Of a DNA stretch of 53,261 nucleotides, positions 1 through 8,500 are shown one piece after another. The first letter of the stretch is position 1, and each line of letters starts with the position of its first letter. This DNA comes from CAZMVY01 sp964617875 (GTDB lineage: Bacteria > Planctomycetota > Phycisphaerae > UBA1845 > PWPN01): positions 1-53,261 of the forward strand of contig CAZUAI010000033.1 in NCBI GenBank assembly GCA_964617875.1, in the 5' to 3' direction. A program made the translations under genes and the position numbers. Below the pieces are notes generated by a model. That model searched no databases and was not told the DNA's origin. It saw nothing but the letters and a program-made list of their open reading frames with translations.

Positions 1-48
1 CACGCTCGGTCTCTGTCCCGCACGGCGGGTTCTTCACGGCAGTGCCAT

Positions 49-153
49 TCATGCCTGGAACGTGTTGAAATCGTGCAGATCCACGTCGAGGTTGCCATCA
101 AAGTCGATAGTATTTGGATTCTGTTCAACGGTGGTAGGACCGTAGCACGTTGT
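49..153 (-). pseudogene. Dockerin-repeat remnant (3' end of a lost gene)
   Basis: On the minus strand a stop-to-stop frame of 34 codons encodes a fragment with the EF-hand-like calcium loop DFDGNLDVDLHDFNTFQA, then a stop. It matches the last dockerin-like repeat of the proteins encoded at 1366-3726 and 5522-9172, for example LDGDIDIDLADFNLFQA. Upstream it has a CYGP remnant resembling the CFNGP linker, then an in-frame TGA at 154-156. No start codon or body is left. The fragment stops at FQA, where intact copies continue with CFNGPNRP. I infer a decayed end of a dockerin gene. The parallel could also be a very short domain exon-like relic from recombination. Confidence 0.5.
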
Positions 154-297
154 TCAGTTGCCACCGCAGCACCAGACGCCCTCGCGCGGCGTCAAACGCC
201 AGCGAGGATTCGGATGCCCGTTGGCCGCTGCGACCCCGACGTTTGGCGCAGTACTTTTCGTAAACGCTTTCCACGCAGAGCGTTGCGCCCCTTGCCC

Positions 298-900
298 TCA
301 CTGGCCGACCTGCGGAGTATTGAGTTTCCACATCGCCGGGTCGCTGCTGCTTACCGATCGGCATCCGCCTTTGAGAAGGGCATCCACCAATTCCGCTCTC
401 CGCACCAATCCGCCCGCAATCAGCGGCACGTTCAGGCTGCGGAAGTCGTTGGCCGTTTCGAGGGCGGCCACGCCCGGCACCAGTTCGACAATGTCGGGTT
501 TCGATTGCTCGATCAGGTGCAGGCCGCGTTCAATCGAACGTCCGTCCTGCAAGAACAGCAGGAGAATACTGGCGAGCCCGTACTTGCGGGCGACCTGCAC
601 CATGTGGGCGCGAACGGTAATGATCCCATCCACGCCGCCGAGATTCGCCACGTAGCGAACGCCGGCTTCATCGCTGGCCAGCCCCTGGAGCAGGTCTATG
701 TGGAGCATGAGCGGCAGCTTGCTCAGCGGGCCCCTGCGAAGGCCGGCGAGCCGGTGCGCGAGTTCGGGCAACTCGCCGCCCTGCAGAAACATGAGGCTCG
801 CTCTCGCAATCAACGACTCGCTGCCTGCGGCCAAATCCCAGAATACGGGGATGACCGGGCGTTTGAGCCAGTCATCGATGGCGTGGGTCTTGCGGGGCAT
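298..900 (-). CDS. glpP: Glycerol-3-phosphate-responsive antiterminator (GlpP family)
   Basis: This 200-aa protein has the full length of GlpP-type antiterminators. In the known family members a barrel-like RNA-binding protein, with glycerol-3-phosphate bound, prevents early termination in leaders of glycerol genes. Recognised stretches are HIDL (67-70), GIITVRAH (92-99), the PDIVELVPG block (135-143), IAGGLV (161-166) and the closing SVSSSDPAMW. The ATG follows GAGGTGA at a good distance. No glpF, glpK or glpD is nearby. Upstream, on the same strand, lie a strong promoter (1090-1119) and a terminator-like hairpin (990-1033) inside the predicted leader, which suggests that the gene controls itself by antitermination. 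The family call is firm; the autoregulation is inference. Confidence 0.85.
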   Translation of the reverse strand: MPRKTHAIDDWLKRPVIPVFWDLAAGSESLIARASLMFLQGGELPELAHRLAGLRRGPLSKLPLMLHIDLLQGLASDEAGVRYVANLGGVDGIITVRAHMVQVARKYGLASILLLFLQDGRSIERGLHLIEQSKPDIVELVPGVAALETANDFRSLNVPLIAGGLVRRAELVDALLKGGCRSVSSSDPAMWKLNTPQVGQ

Positions 901-989
901 GCTTCACCTCGGATCGGTCACGCGTTCGCCGGCACAAACGGTCGGTCCACTCGAAAGCATCATCGGCGTCAAGGGCCAACCGGAAACAC

Positions 990-1033
990 AAAGAGAAAGA
1001 CCCCGCACTCATCTCGCGGGGGCCTTTCTCTTT
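990..1033 (-). terminator. Intrinsic terminator-like hairpin in the glpP leader
   Basis: A long hairpin has arms 990-1006 and 1016-1033, pairing over about 17 bp with one bulge and one G-U pair. On the minus strand the GC-rich core is followed by a U-rich 3' arm and tail (TCTTTCTCTTTGTGTTTCC). It lies about 90 nt upstream of the glpP start and about 55 nt downstream of the predicted start of transcription. It could be the attenuator relieved by GlpP. Alternatively it ends transcription of the gene finishing at 1366. The + strand reading also has a T-rich tail. Confidence 0.7.
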
Positions 1034-1089
1034 ATCTCTGGCCCGTTGGATGCCGGATGCCTGCCCGATTACCTGATCAACGCACGTAT

Positions 1090-1119
1090 CATATACTGCG
1101 TTGCGGACCCGCTTGTCAA
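1090..1119 (-). promoter_or_regulatory. Sigma70-type promoter of glpP
   Basis: On the minus strand the -35 box is a perfect TTGACA (1114-1119) and the -10 is TATATG (1090-1095) with an 18-bp spacer; reading the -10 as GTATAT gives 17 bp. Transcription would start near 1083, giving a leader of about 180 nt that contains the hairpin at 990-1033. The stretch 1120-1365 shows no gene. Confidence 0.6.
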
Positions 1120-1365
1120 GTGCCTGCCCCGGCGAGGTGCATGTCCGTATGTGCGAAAGGGGGCCAGAACCTTTGCCGGACAGGCAGAACACCGCGCTCA
1201 CGGGAAGTGGACGCCCTGACGCGGTTCGCCGAGGGCAGGAAAGGTTCCTGACGCCCTCCTCGCGCGCAGGAACAGCCATGCCCCCGGCGATTCCGGAATC
1301 GGCGATCGGAAGCAGGGTGAAACGGCCTGAAGCGGGGTTCGAGAATCCTGCGTCGGACCGCGCCG

Positions 1366-3726
1366 CTATGGACACGCGGACGGCCGGTTCGGACCGTTGA
1401 AACATGCCTGGAACAGGTTGAAATCCGCCAGGTCAATGTCGATATCGCCGTCCAGGTCTGCCAGGAAGCACTCTGGGTAGAGCGGCGGCCGATTCGGCCC
1501 GTTGAAACACCAGTTGAAGAACACGGTATCTTCGACGTCCACGTCGCCGTCGCTGTCGAAGTCGGCAAGGCTGGTGGAAACGCCGAAAAAGATCTCGGCA
1601 CCGTCGCGGTACAGGGCCGCGACCTCGCCGGCGTCGAGCGCCCGTCCGAGGACAAGGAGATCGTCGATGTGGCCGATGAACTGCTGGTCGTTGGCGATGC
1701 CGTCGTCGCCGCCGACGCCGAGCGGCCCGGAAAGAGAAACCGGCTCGCCGCCCGGCAGCCACGCCTGTCCGGCGGGAACACCATCCAGGTAGAAGCGCAC
1801 CTCGCCCTCGTCATACGTGACGGCGAGATGATGGTATCGGCCATCGGCGAACGTGACGGGCAACGACTGCACGGCAATCCCCTGGCAGGTGAGCTGAAGG
1901 CCGGGGATGGCCGCGCCGGTCGGGTCGAAGTCAAAAATGAGGTCCGCGCATCGGACCGAGCCGGTGCCCGAGTACGTGCTGAAGAGCCGGGCGTGGCGCT
2001 CATCCAGAGCGTTGACCATGGCGGCGAGCGTGAAGTGCTTGCCCAGGTTGGCGGTTTCCGCGATTTCGAGGCGGTTCGAATAGGTCCCCGGCGCGCCGAA
2101 CGCCACGGAACGCTCGCCGAAGGCGGCATTCGCCGGGTTCGCATCGACGGCGACGTTCCCCCGGAAGACAAGGGTCTGCCGGCCGTCGGCAGACAGCCGG
2201 TCGCTCGCCCAGGTGCCCATGTTCCGTTCGAAGAGGTACAGCGTTCCGAGAATCGGCCCCTGAGGATCGTCAATGACCTGGACCGACGTGCCGGCCATGA
2301 ACGAAAAGAGCGAGGCATTCTGCAGGAGGAATCGCAGCCGCACCGGGTCGGCCCCGCCGGGAAGTTGCGTATGCGCGTTCCACGTCACGACCTGATCCAC
2401 GCTGTCGCCCTGCAGTGCGGCACAATCGGCCCGGCCGTAGCCCGGCAGGACGTTCCCACTCGCATCGAGGACTTCGACCTTCAGCCACCCGCCCGACGAC
2501 GCGTAATTGACGCGGAGCTGTCCGGTCGCGCCCTGCAGCCGCCGGGTCGTGATCGTGCCGGTCGTGGCGCCGGCGTCGAGCGAGGCGAAGCCGTCCTTGC
2601 GGAGCGTGGCAAGGCCGATCGCCCCATGCCAGCCGGTCGCGTAGTGCGTGCCGTCGATGCCGCCGTAGTAGAGCCGGATCGTGCCGCCCTCGACGAGCGG
2701 CTGCTGCGTGGTGAAGACCATGCCGTCGTCCCAGGCGCCTGGGGCGCCGAGCGGGAGGAACGGCGGACGGTCGCCCTGTTCGCGCTGCCAGTGGATGCCG
2801 TCGCGGCTTGTGACAAGCTCGACGAAGATCGTACCGTCGTTGTAGCCCGTGATGTCCGTCGCGCGGAAGACCCAGAGGAAACCGAGATACATCGTCTCGT
2901 AGGCGAAGCCGCACAGGCCGTAGAAATGGGTCCGTTGCGGCTCGGAGGCCCAGCGGTCGTCAAAGTCGTCCGGAGCCAGGACCAGGTATGGCGCCGGCCA
3001 GAGAGAATCGAACGTGGCGGTTGCGGTGAAGCCGACGGCCCGCCGCCGGAGCCCGCGCACGTAGGCAGCCACTTTCATGTAGCCGGCGTAACGGGCCGCG
3101 TGCGGATCCCAGACGAAGTTGCCCACGTCGCTGGCCGGCGGGAGGATCGGATTGGCCGACGAATCGGTCCAATGGATGCCGTCGCCGGAGGAAGCACCGA
3201 GGAAACGCCCGGCGACGCCGTCGAAGTTGATCAGCTTGTATCGCCGCAGCGGGTCGGTTTCCCACGGCGTGTGGATCACCGATGGGATGTGGTCCTGTCC
3301 GCTCCGCTGGATGAAAATGTTGTTCCTCTTCGACCCCGCATACGTCACGATGTTCAGACTGGGCTTGACCCAGGAGATGCCGTTCGTGCTCGTCGCGTAG
3401 CAGAGGCGGTATTTCACGTCGGTCGGAAGGCAGTGATACCACATCCGATAGCCGCCGCCCGATTCGTTCGGCAGGACGGTGCCGTAGACGTAGATGACGC
3501 TTCCTTCCCACGCCTTGGTGGCGGTCATCACGGGGTTGGCGGCGTACTTCTGGAATGGGTGATAGGTACGAACGACATCGCTCTGGGCGGAGATGAGGTA
3601 ATCATCCACGAGGAGTTGCCACGGGCCCGTGAGGTCGGCAAGCGAAGGGACAGTCTGCGCTTTGGCGCCCGCGAGGGACAGAAAGCCCGCCAACGCGGAA
3701 CCCAAATAAGACAAGCTCGGTCGCAC
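1366..3726 (-). CDS. Secreted beta-propeller (GH32/43-like) protein with LamG and dockerin domains
   Basis: 786 aa, GTG start with GGAGGG 6 nt upstream. The N-terminus is a signal peptide ending near AKA. Residues about 35-330 form a propeller-like region with LLVDDYLI (38-45) and repeated DG.W strands, as in glycosidase-like proteins of planctomycetes. About 330-470 is a beta-rich domain shared with the divergent neighbour (RKDGFASL, GQLRVNYASS). About 490-715 is LamG/concanavalin-like. Residues 718-786 hold two dockerin-type calcium loops (DFDSDGDVDVED and DLDGDIDIDLAD), each followed by CFNGPNRP. It is probably exported and acts on or binds a carbohydrate; the dockerin may anchor it. I cannot identify catalytic residues, so the substrate is unknown. 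It shares an intergenic region with its paralogue at 3897-5357. Confidence 0.8.
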   Translation of the reverse strand: MRPSLSYLGSALAGFLSLAGAKAQTVPSLADLTGPWQLLVDDYLISAQSDVVRTYHPFQKYAANPVMTATKAWEGSVIYVYGTVLPNESGGGYRMWYHCLPTDVKYRLCYATSTNGISWVKPSLNIVTYAGSKRNNIFIQRSGQDHIPSVIHTPWETDPLRRYKLINFDGVAGRFLGASSGDGIHWTDSSANPILPPASDVGNFVWDPHAARYAGYMKVAAYVRGLRRRAVGFTATATFDSLWPAPYLVLAPDDFDDRWASEPQRTHFYGLCGFAYETMYLGFLWVFRATDITGYNDGTIFVELVTSRDGIHWQREQGDRPPFLPLGAPGAWDDGMVFTTQQPLVEGGTIRLYYGGIDGTHYATGWHGAIGLATLRKDGFASLDAGATTGTITTRRLQGATGQLRVNYASSGGWLKVEVLDASGNVLPGYGRADCAALQGDSVDQVVTWNAHTQLPGGADPVRLRFLLQNASLFSFMAGTSVQVIDDPQGPILGTLYLFERNMGTWASDRLSADGRQTLVFRGNVAVDANPANAAFGERSVAFGAPGTYSNRLEIAETANLGKHFTLAAMVNALDERHARLFSTYSGTGSVRCADLIFDFDPTGAAIPGLQLTCQGIAVQSLPVTFADGRYHHLAVTYDEGEVRFYLDGVPAGQAWLPGGEPVSLSGPLGVGGDDGIANDQQFIGHIDDLLVLGRALDAGEVAALYRDGAEIFFGVSTSLADFDSDGDVDVEDTVFFNWCFNGPNRPPLYPECFLADLDGDIDIDLADFNLFQACFNGPNRPSACP

Positions 3727-3764
3727 TTCAGGCCCTCCACCGCAGCCTTCGCGCCCTCCGATCC

Positions 3765-3799
3765 CTTGTTAACAAGATTAACCCCTTCTTGTTGACAAT
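3765..3799. promoter_or_regulatory. Paired palindromic operator-like sites between divergent genes
   Basis: A perfect 12-bp palindrome CTTGTTAACAAG (3765-3776) is followed by an imperfect copy CTTGTTGACAAT (3788-3799), with starts 23 bp apart, about two helical turns. The sites sit in the 170-bp gap between two divergent paralogues. This looks like the operator of a dimeric repressor such as the LacI or GntR type. The second copy contains TTGACA (3792-3797), a possible -35 for the + strand gene. Confidence 0.55.
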
Positions 3800-3896
3800 A
3801 GCATGAATCCCCGCTCAGTCAAGGGCGCACCAAGGCTACGCGAGATCATTGCCGCGGTGAATGCGGTCGTGTAGGGTATTCGCCGGAGGCAGCGAC

Positions 3897-5357
3897 ATGC
3901 ACAATCCCAGAGCCTTTCGACATCGACGGAATCTGGCGTACTTGGTCGGCATGACCGGAGCGGCCTTGGGGGTCGGGGCTCCGTTGCTCGCCGCCGGCGA
4001 CGCCATCGACATCGGTTCACGGCGGGAGTTGTTCGTCGATCGCTACCTGATCGAGACGCTCGCGGGCGCAGAGCTTCGGCTTCAGACGCCGCAGCCGGCA
4101 GAGGTCGTGCTGCGATTCGACCGCCCGTGGGAGGGGCGGTACAGCGCGTACGTCACGGTGTTTCAGGACGGCCCGAAGTTCCGGATGTACTACCGGGGCC
4201 TGACCGAGGTGAAGCACACGGAAGATCACGAGGTCACCTGCTGCGCCGAGAGCACGGACGGCGTCCAGTGGACCCGGCCGAGCCTCGGCCTGTTCGAGGT
4301 CGGCGGGACGAAGGAGAACAACGTCGTGCTGGCACGAGCGGGCGATGCGTGCCACAACTTCAGCCCGTTCCTCGACACGAAGCCGGAGACGCCCGCGGCG
4401 GAACGATACAAGGCCCTCGGCGGCGGGCCGAAGGGCCTGGTGGCGTTCGGCTCGCCGGACGGACTCCGGTGGCACAGGCTGCAGGACAGGCCCGTGTTCA
4501 CGAAGGGGGTTTTCGATTCGCAGAATGTGCCGTTCTGGTCGGAGGCCGAGGGCTGCTACGTCTGCTACTTCCGCACGTTCCGGTACGGCGTGCGGTGGAT
4601 CAGCCGCACGACGTCGAAGGATTTCCTGCACTGGTCCGAGCCGGCGGAGATGAGCTTCGGGAAGGCGCCGGCGGAGCATCTCTACACGAACCAGACGCAG
4701 CCGTACTTCCGGGCCCCGCACATCTACATCGGCACCGCGGCGCGGTTCATGCCCGGGCGCCAGGTGCTGACGGACGAGCAGGGATCGGCCCTAGGCGTCG
4801 CGCCGCAATACCGGAAGGACTGCTCCGACGGGGTGCTCCTGACAAGCCGCGGGGGAATGCGATACGACCGCACGTTCCTCGACGGCTTCGTCCGGCCGGG
4901 TCCGGGACCGAGCAACTGGAGTTCGCGAACGAACTACCCGGCGTGCGGCGTCGTGCCGACCGGGCCGGCCGAGATGTCGATGTACGTCCAGCGGGACTAC
5001 GGCCAGCCGACGCACCACCTCCGCCGTTACACGCTGCGGACCGACGGGTTCGCTTCCGTCCACGCGTCGCGGGCCGGGGGCGAGATGACCACGAAGCTGA
5101 TGCGATTCGCGGGCAAGGAGCTGACGGTCAACTTCGCCACATCGGCCGCCGGCGGCATGCGCGTCGAGATCCAGGACGAGCAGAACAAGCCCGTCCCCGG
5201 CTTCACGCTGGACGATGCGGTCGAACTGATCGGCGACGAGATCGAACGCGTCGTCTCGTGGAAGAACGGCTCGGACGTCGGCAAGCTCGCGGGCCGTCCG
5301 ATCCGCCTGCGGTTCGCGATGAAGGATGCGGACCTGTACTCGCTCCGGTTCCGGTGA
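3897..5357 (+). CDS. Secreted beta-propeller (GH32/43-like) protein, paralogue without dockerin
   Basis: 486 aa from the ATG at 3897, chosen because GGAGG lies at 3885-3889; an upstream in-frame ATG at 3861 has no such site. A signal peptide (RRNLAYLVGMTGAALGVGAP) leads the protein. ELFVDRYLI near residue 45, FRMYYRGL, STDGVQWTRPSLG and SPDGLRWHRL line up with the protein encoded at 1366-3726, including the C-terminal domain (RTDGFASVHA, KELTVNFATS, DADLYSLRFR). It ends where that protein goes on to LamG and dockerin domains. Role inferred: an exported carbohydrate-active or carbohydrate-binding protein. The exact activity cannot be read from the sequence. The divergent pair probably arose by duplication and shares the palindromic site at 3765-3799. 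Confidence 0.8.
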   Translation: MHNPRAFRHRRNLAYLVGMTGAALGVGAPLLAAGDAIDIGSRRELFVDRYLIETLAGAELRLQTPQPAEVVLRFDRPWEGRYSAYVTVFQDGPKFRMYYRGLTEVKHTEDHEVTCCAESTDGVQWTRPSLGLFEVGGTKENNVVLARAGDACHNFSPFLDTKPETPAAERYKALGGGPKGLVAFGSPDGLRWHRLQDRPVFTKGVFDSQNVPFWSEAEGCYVCYFRTFRYGVRWISRTTSKDFLHWSEPAEMSFGKAPAEHLYTNQTQPYFRAPHIYIGTAARFMPGRQVLTDEQGSALGVAPQYRKDCSDGVLLTSRGGMRYDRTFLDGFVRPGPGPSNWSSRTNYPACGVVPTGPAEMSMYVQRDYGQPTHHLRRYTLRTDGFASVHASRAGGEMTTKLMRFAGKELTVNFATSAAGGMRVEIQDEQNKPVPGFTLDDAVELIGDEIERVVSWKNGSDVGKLAGRPIRLRFAMKDADLYSLRFR

Positions 5358-5387
5358 GCCGGACGGCATGGTTGCGCCCGTTCACCA

Positions 5388-5456
5388 CTACTCTCCCCCC
5401 GCGCATCCGGGCGGGTTGTTGGCACCGTTGAGACTCAGTCGTGCATACGCGTCCAC
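5388..5456 (-). pseudogene. Possible dockerin tail fragment
   Basis: A minus-strand frame reads VDAYARLSLNGANNPPGC and ends CAGGE-stop. It resembles the tail of a dockerin repeat (VD..DYARLSLC.NGANNPP.C). It lies 65 bp downstream of the intact dockerin ending at 5522 and is not in frame with any gene. Spacing within the calcium loop is lost. It may be another decayed gene end; similarity is short, so the call is tentative. Confidence 0.3.
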
Positions 5457-5521
5457 CGTCACCGGTCGAAGCCGGCGGGGTTCGACCCGTTCCGCTGTTG
5501 GAGAAGGCCTCGCCGGCCGGG

Positions 5522-8500
5522 TCATTCGCAGCGCGACGGCTCGTTCGGCCCGTTGTAGCAGTACTGGAAGCCGGCGAAGTCGCCCAGATCCACGTCGCCG
5601 TCGGTGTCGAAGTCGAACTCGACGCACGCCGGCGCGACGTACGGCCGGTTGGGGCCGTTGAAACAGCCTTGGAATGCGGAGAAGTCGATGAGATCGACGT
5701 CGCCATCGTAATCGACGTCGGCGGGGCCTCGTCGGCAGTACTCCTCGATGCCGTCGATGTACAGCGTGAACGGCCCGGCCGTATCGACGGCCGAGAAGGC
5801 CAGATGCTCGAGCACGCCCTTGTTGTACGTCCCGGTCAGCACGCCGTCGCCCGTGAACGCGGCAACGGACGACGCATAGGGCTTGAAGATCACGCTCTGC
5901 CAGACGCCCGGCGCGCCGTTGATGAGGAGGCCCTGCGGCGCGCCGTCGGCGACGGTGGCTGCGCCGACCCACTCGATCGTGCCGACGGTGCCGCCGTTGG
6001 TTCCAATCAGGGCGCCGGTGTTGGTCTCGCGGATCCCGAGCGACATCCGGAGCGATCCGCTGTCGAGCCGCACCCGGAGGCGCAGGGGCTGGTCGAGCCA
6101 GATCGTCGGGTTGGGCACGGCCGTCGCCTGGGACGTCGTCAGCCGCAGCCATCGCTGCGGGGTCGCATCGACGAACGCCCACTGGACCTTGCATGATTTC
6201 GCGCCTTCAAAGGCGGCGACCTCGCTGGTGACCTGGCACACGTCGGGGCTTGTCGCGAGATGGCCGCTGGTCGTGCCGCTGTACCGCGGCTTGCGGAAGA
6301 CGACGTCCGTCGTGCCGTCGGCGTAGCCTTCGAAGCCGGCGATCGTCTTGAGCGAGCAGGTCTCGGTCGGGGGCGGCACGAGGAAGGCGAGCGCGCGGGC
6401 CATGATGGCATTTCGTGCCGTCGACGACGTGACGCACTCGAAGGGGAAACCGAGCGTCACGACGCGATAGACGCCCGAATCGTACTGGACCGCCGCCCCG
6501 TTTCCGGTGCCGCCGACGTAGGTCAGGGCGGTCGTCGCGCCCGTTCTGGGCGCGATGGCATCGGCCGCGCCGACGGTGTAGGGGGCTCCGGACGCGGGAT
6601 CGAAGTTGAACGTCCCCACGTCGCTGAAGATACCGCCGGCCGTCCCGGCCACCTGGTAGGTGCCGGCGCTGTCGCTGAGGTAGTCGGCCCGGAGCATGTT
6701 CTCATAGAACGGCCGGCCGGCCGCCTGGTTGTCCAGTTCCCAGGCGATCTCGGAGCCGCTGACGAAGAGGCTGCCGCCGCCGTTGAGGTAGGTCGTGACG
6801 ACCGATTGCTCGGTCGCCGAGAACGTCTTGTCCGCACTGGATTCCTCGCCGCAGAACCAGACGACGGCCGCGTAGCCGCCGAGCGGCACGAGGCCGCTCG
6901 CAACGACCTCGTTGCAGGCGGAATCGAACGCGTAGCCGGCGGCCGCCACGGCCTCCGCGTGCTGGACCACGTAATCGAAGGAATTCACGCGGCGGAGAAT
7001 CGGGCGTTTCATCGTGCCGAGCGGGATGGTCTGCGTCGGGTCCTGGGTGCGGTCGACGCGGTCGAACGCGTTGACGAGCAGGACCGTCGTCGCGCCGCCG
7101 GCCGGCACGCGAACGGCCAGGGTCTCGCTGGGCATGGACTCGCCGCCGGCGTTCGTCGCCGCCACGCGGAGGTAGGTGGTCGTGCCCGCCGGGATATCGG
7201 TGAGCGTCGTGGTCAACACGTTGCCGACGGCCGTGCCGTTGTCGAAACCATAGCCGTTGGTCGATCGGTAGATCTTGTAGCCGGTGGCCGGGCTGCCGTT
7301 CGCGCCGCCGGCGGGCGGTGCCGTCCAGGAGACGACCACGCCGCCCGTTCCGTTGTGGATGGCCCGGACGTTCTCCGGGGGCTCGGGGAGGTAGACGAGC
7401 GGGATCGTGCTTCCCGGAAGGCCGCTCAGGAACTTGACGATGCCCTGGAGCGTGGACCGGGCGACGGCGCTTCGCACCTTCGGGTTCAGGAGGTTGGCCG
7501 CGTCTTCGGTGTTGTCGTGGAACGCCACCTCGATGAGGGTCGCGTCAAACTCGTTGCCGTTGTTCGCTGTCGAGATGGCGCCGTAGGCTCCGGTATATGG
7601 ATTGGCGCGCGCGCCCCAGAGATACTCGAACTGATCGTCGATGAGCAACATGTCCGCCTCGACCTTGTCGCCGAGAATCGTTGCAAACTGGGTCTGGTTG
7701 GTCGTCGCGCCGGTCGTGGTGACAAGGCAGACCGTGCCCTTCGCGCCGCAGGGCGGCGGCGAGCAGCCGGCGGCATTGGTGTGGAACTCGATGTAGACGC
7801 TGCGCCATCGGTCGTCATTGTAGGTCTCGCGGTTCATGACCGCGGCCCACCGCGCTGCCGTGCCGACGTTGTCGCTGGCATCGTCGCTGCAACAGTCCCA
7901 GATCGACGAACTCATCCCGACGGCGTTGATGCCCGCCTCGCTCTCCGCCCAGTAGCGGGAGCACTCCTCCTCCCGCGGATAGCCGCTCACCGTGCCCGGA
8001 CCGGCCCCCACGACGCTGCCCATGCCGTTGCCGAACCGGATCGCATCTGCGATCACCACGCCGGTGTCCGGCGAGGCGTTCGTGATCTCGACATAGCTGC
8101 TCGTGCCGGCGAGCAGGTAGTACTCGCCCAGCCAGACCCAGCCCTTGCCGACCATGCGGTGGTCGACAACGACCGAACTCACGCCGCCGCTGTGCGCGAC
8201 GCGGTACGTCTGTCGCACGCGATCGGTCCCGTCGCGCGTCCAGCAGTACACGGGCCACCAGCCCGTGGTCGGGATGGTCGGCGTGTACCGTGCCGTAGCC
8301 GACTGCGTGACGGCGGCCGTCGCCCACCGATAAGGCACGCCGCTGACGGTCACTTTGTTTTCGTAGTACTCCGTGGTGGCCGTACTGTTGCTCCAGGTGC
8401 CGGTGTAGGTCACGCCGGGGTCGTCGTTATCCAGAACGACCTGCGTGCTGCGGTAGCCGACGGGGCGGAAGGGCACGACCGTCGCCCCGGCGTTGAACGC

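Noticed and set aside
1669..3795. Long + strand reading frame opposite the propeller-dockerin gene
   Set aside because: High GC makes long antisense frames common. The minus strand has a signal peptide, recognisable domains and a good ribosome binding site; the + frame is only Arg/Ala/Gly-rich.
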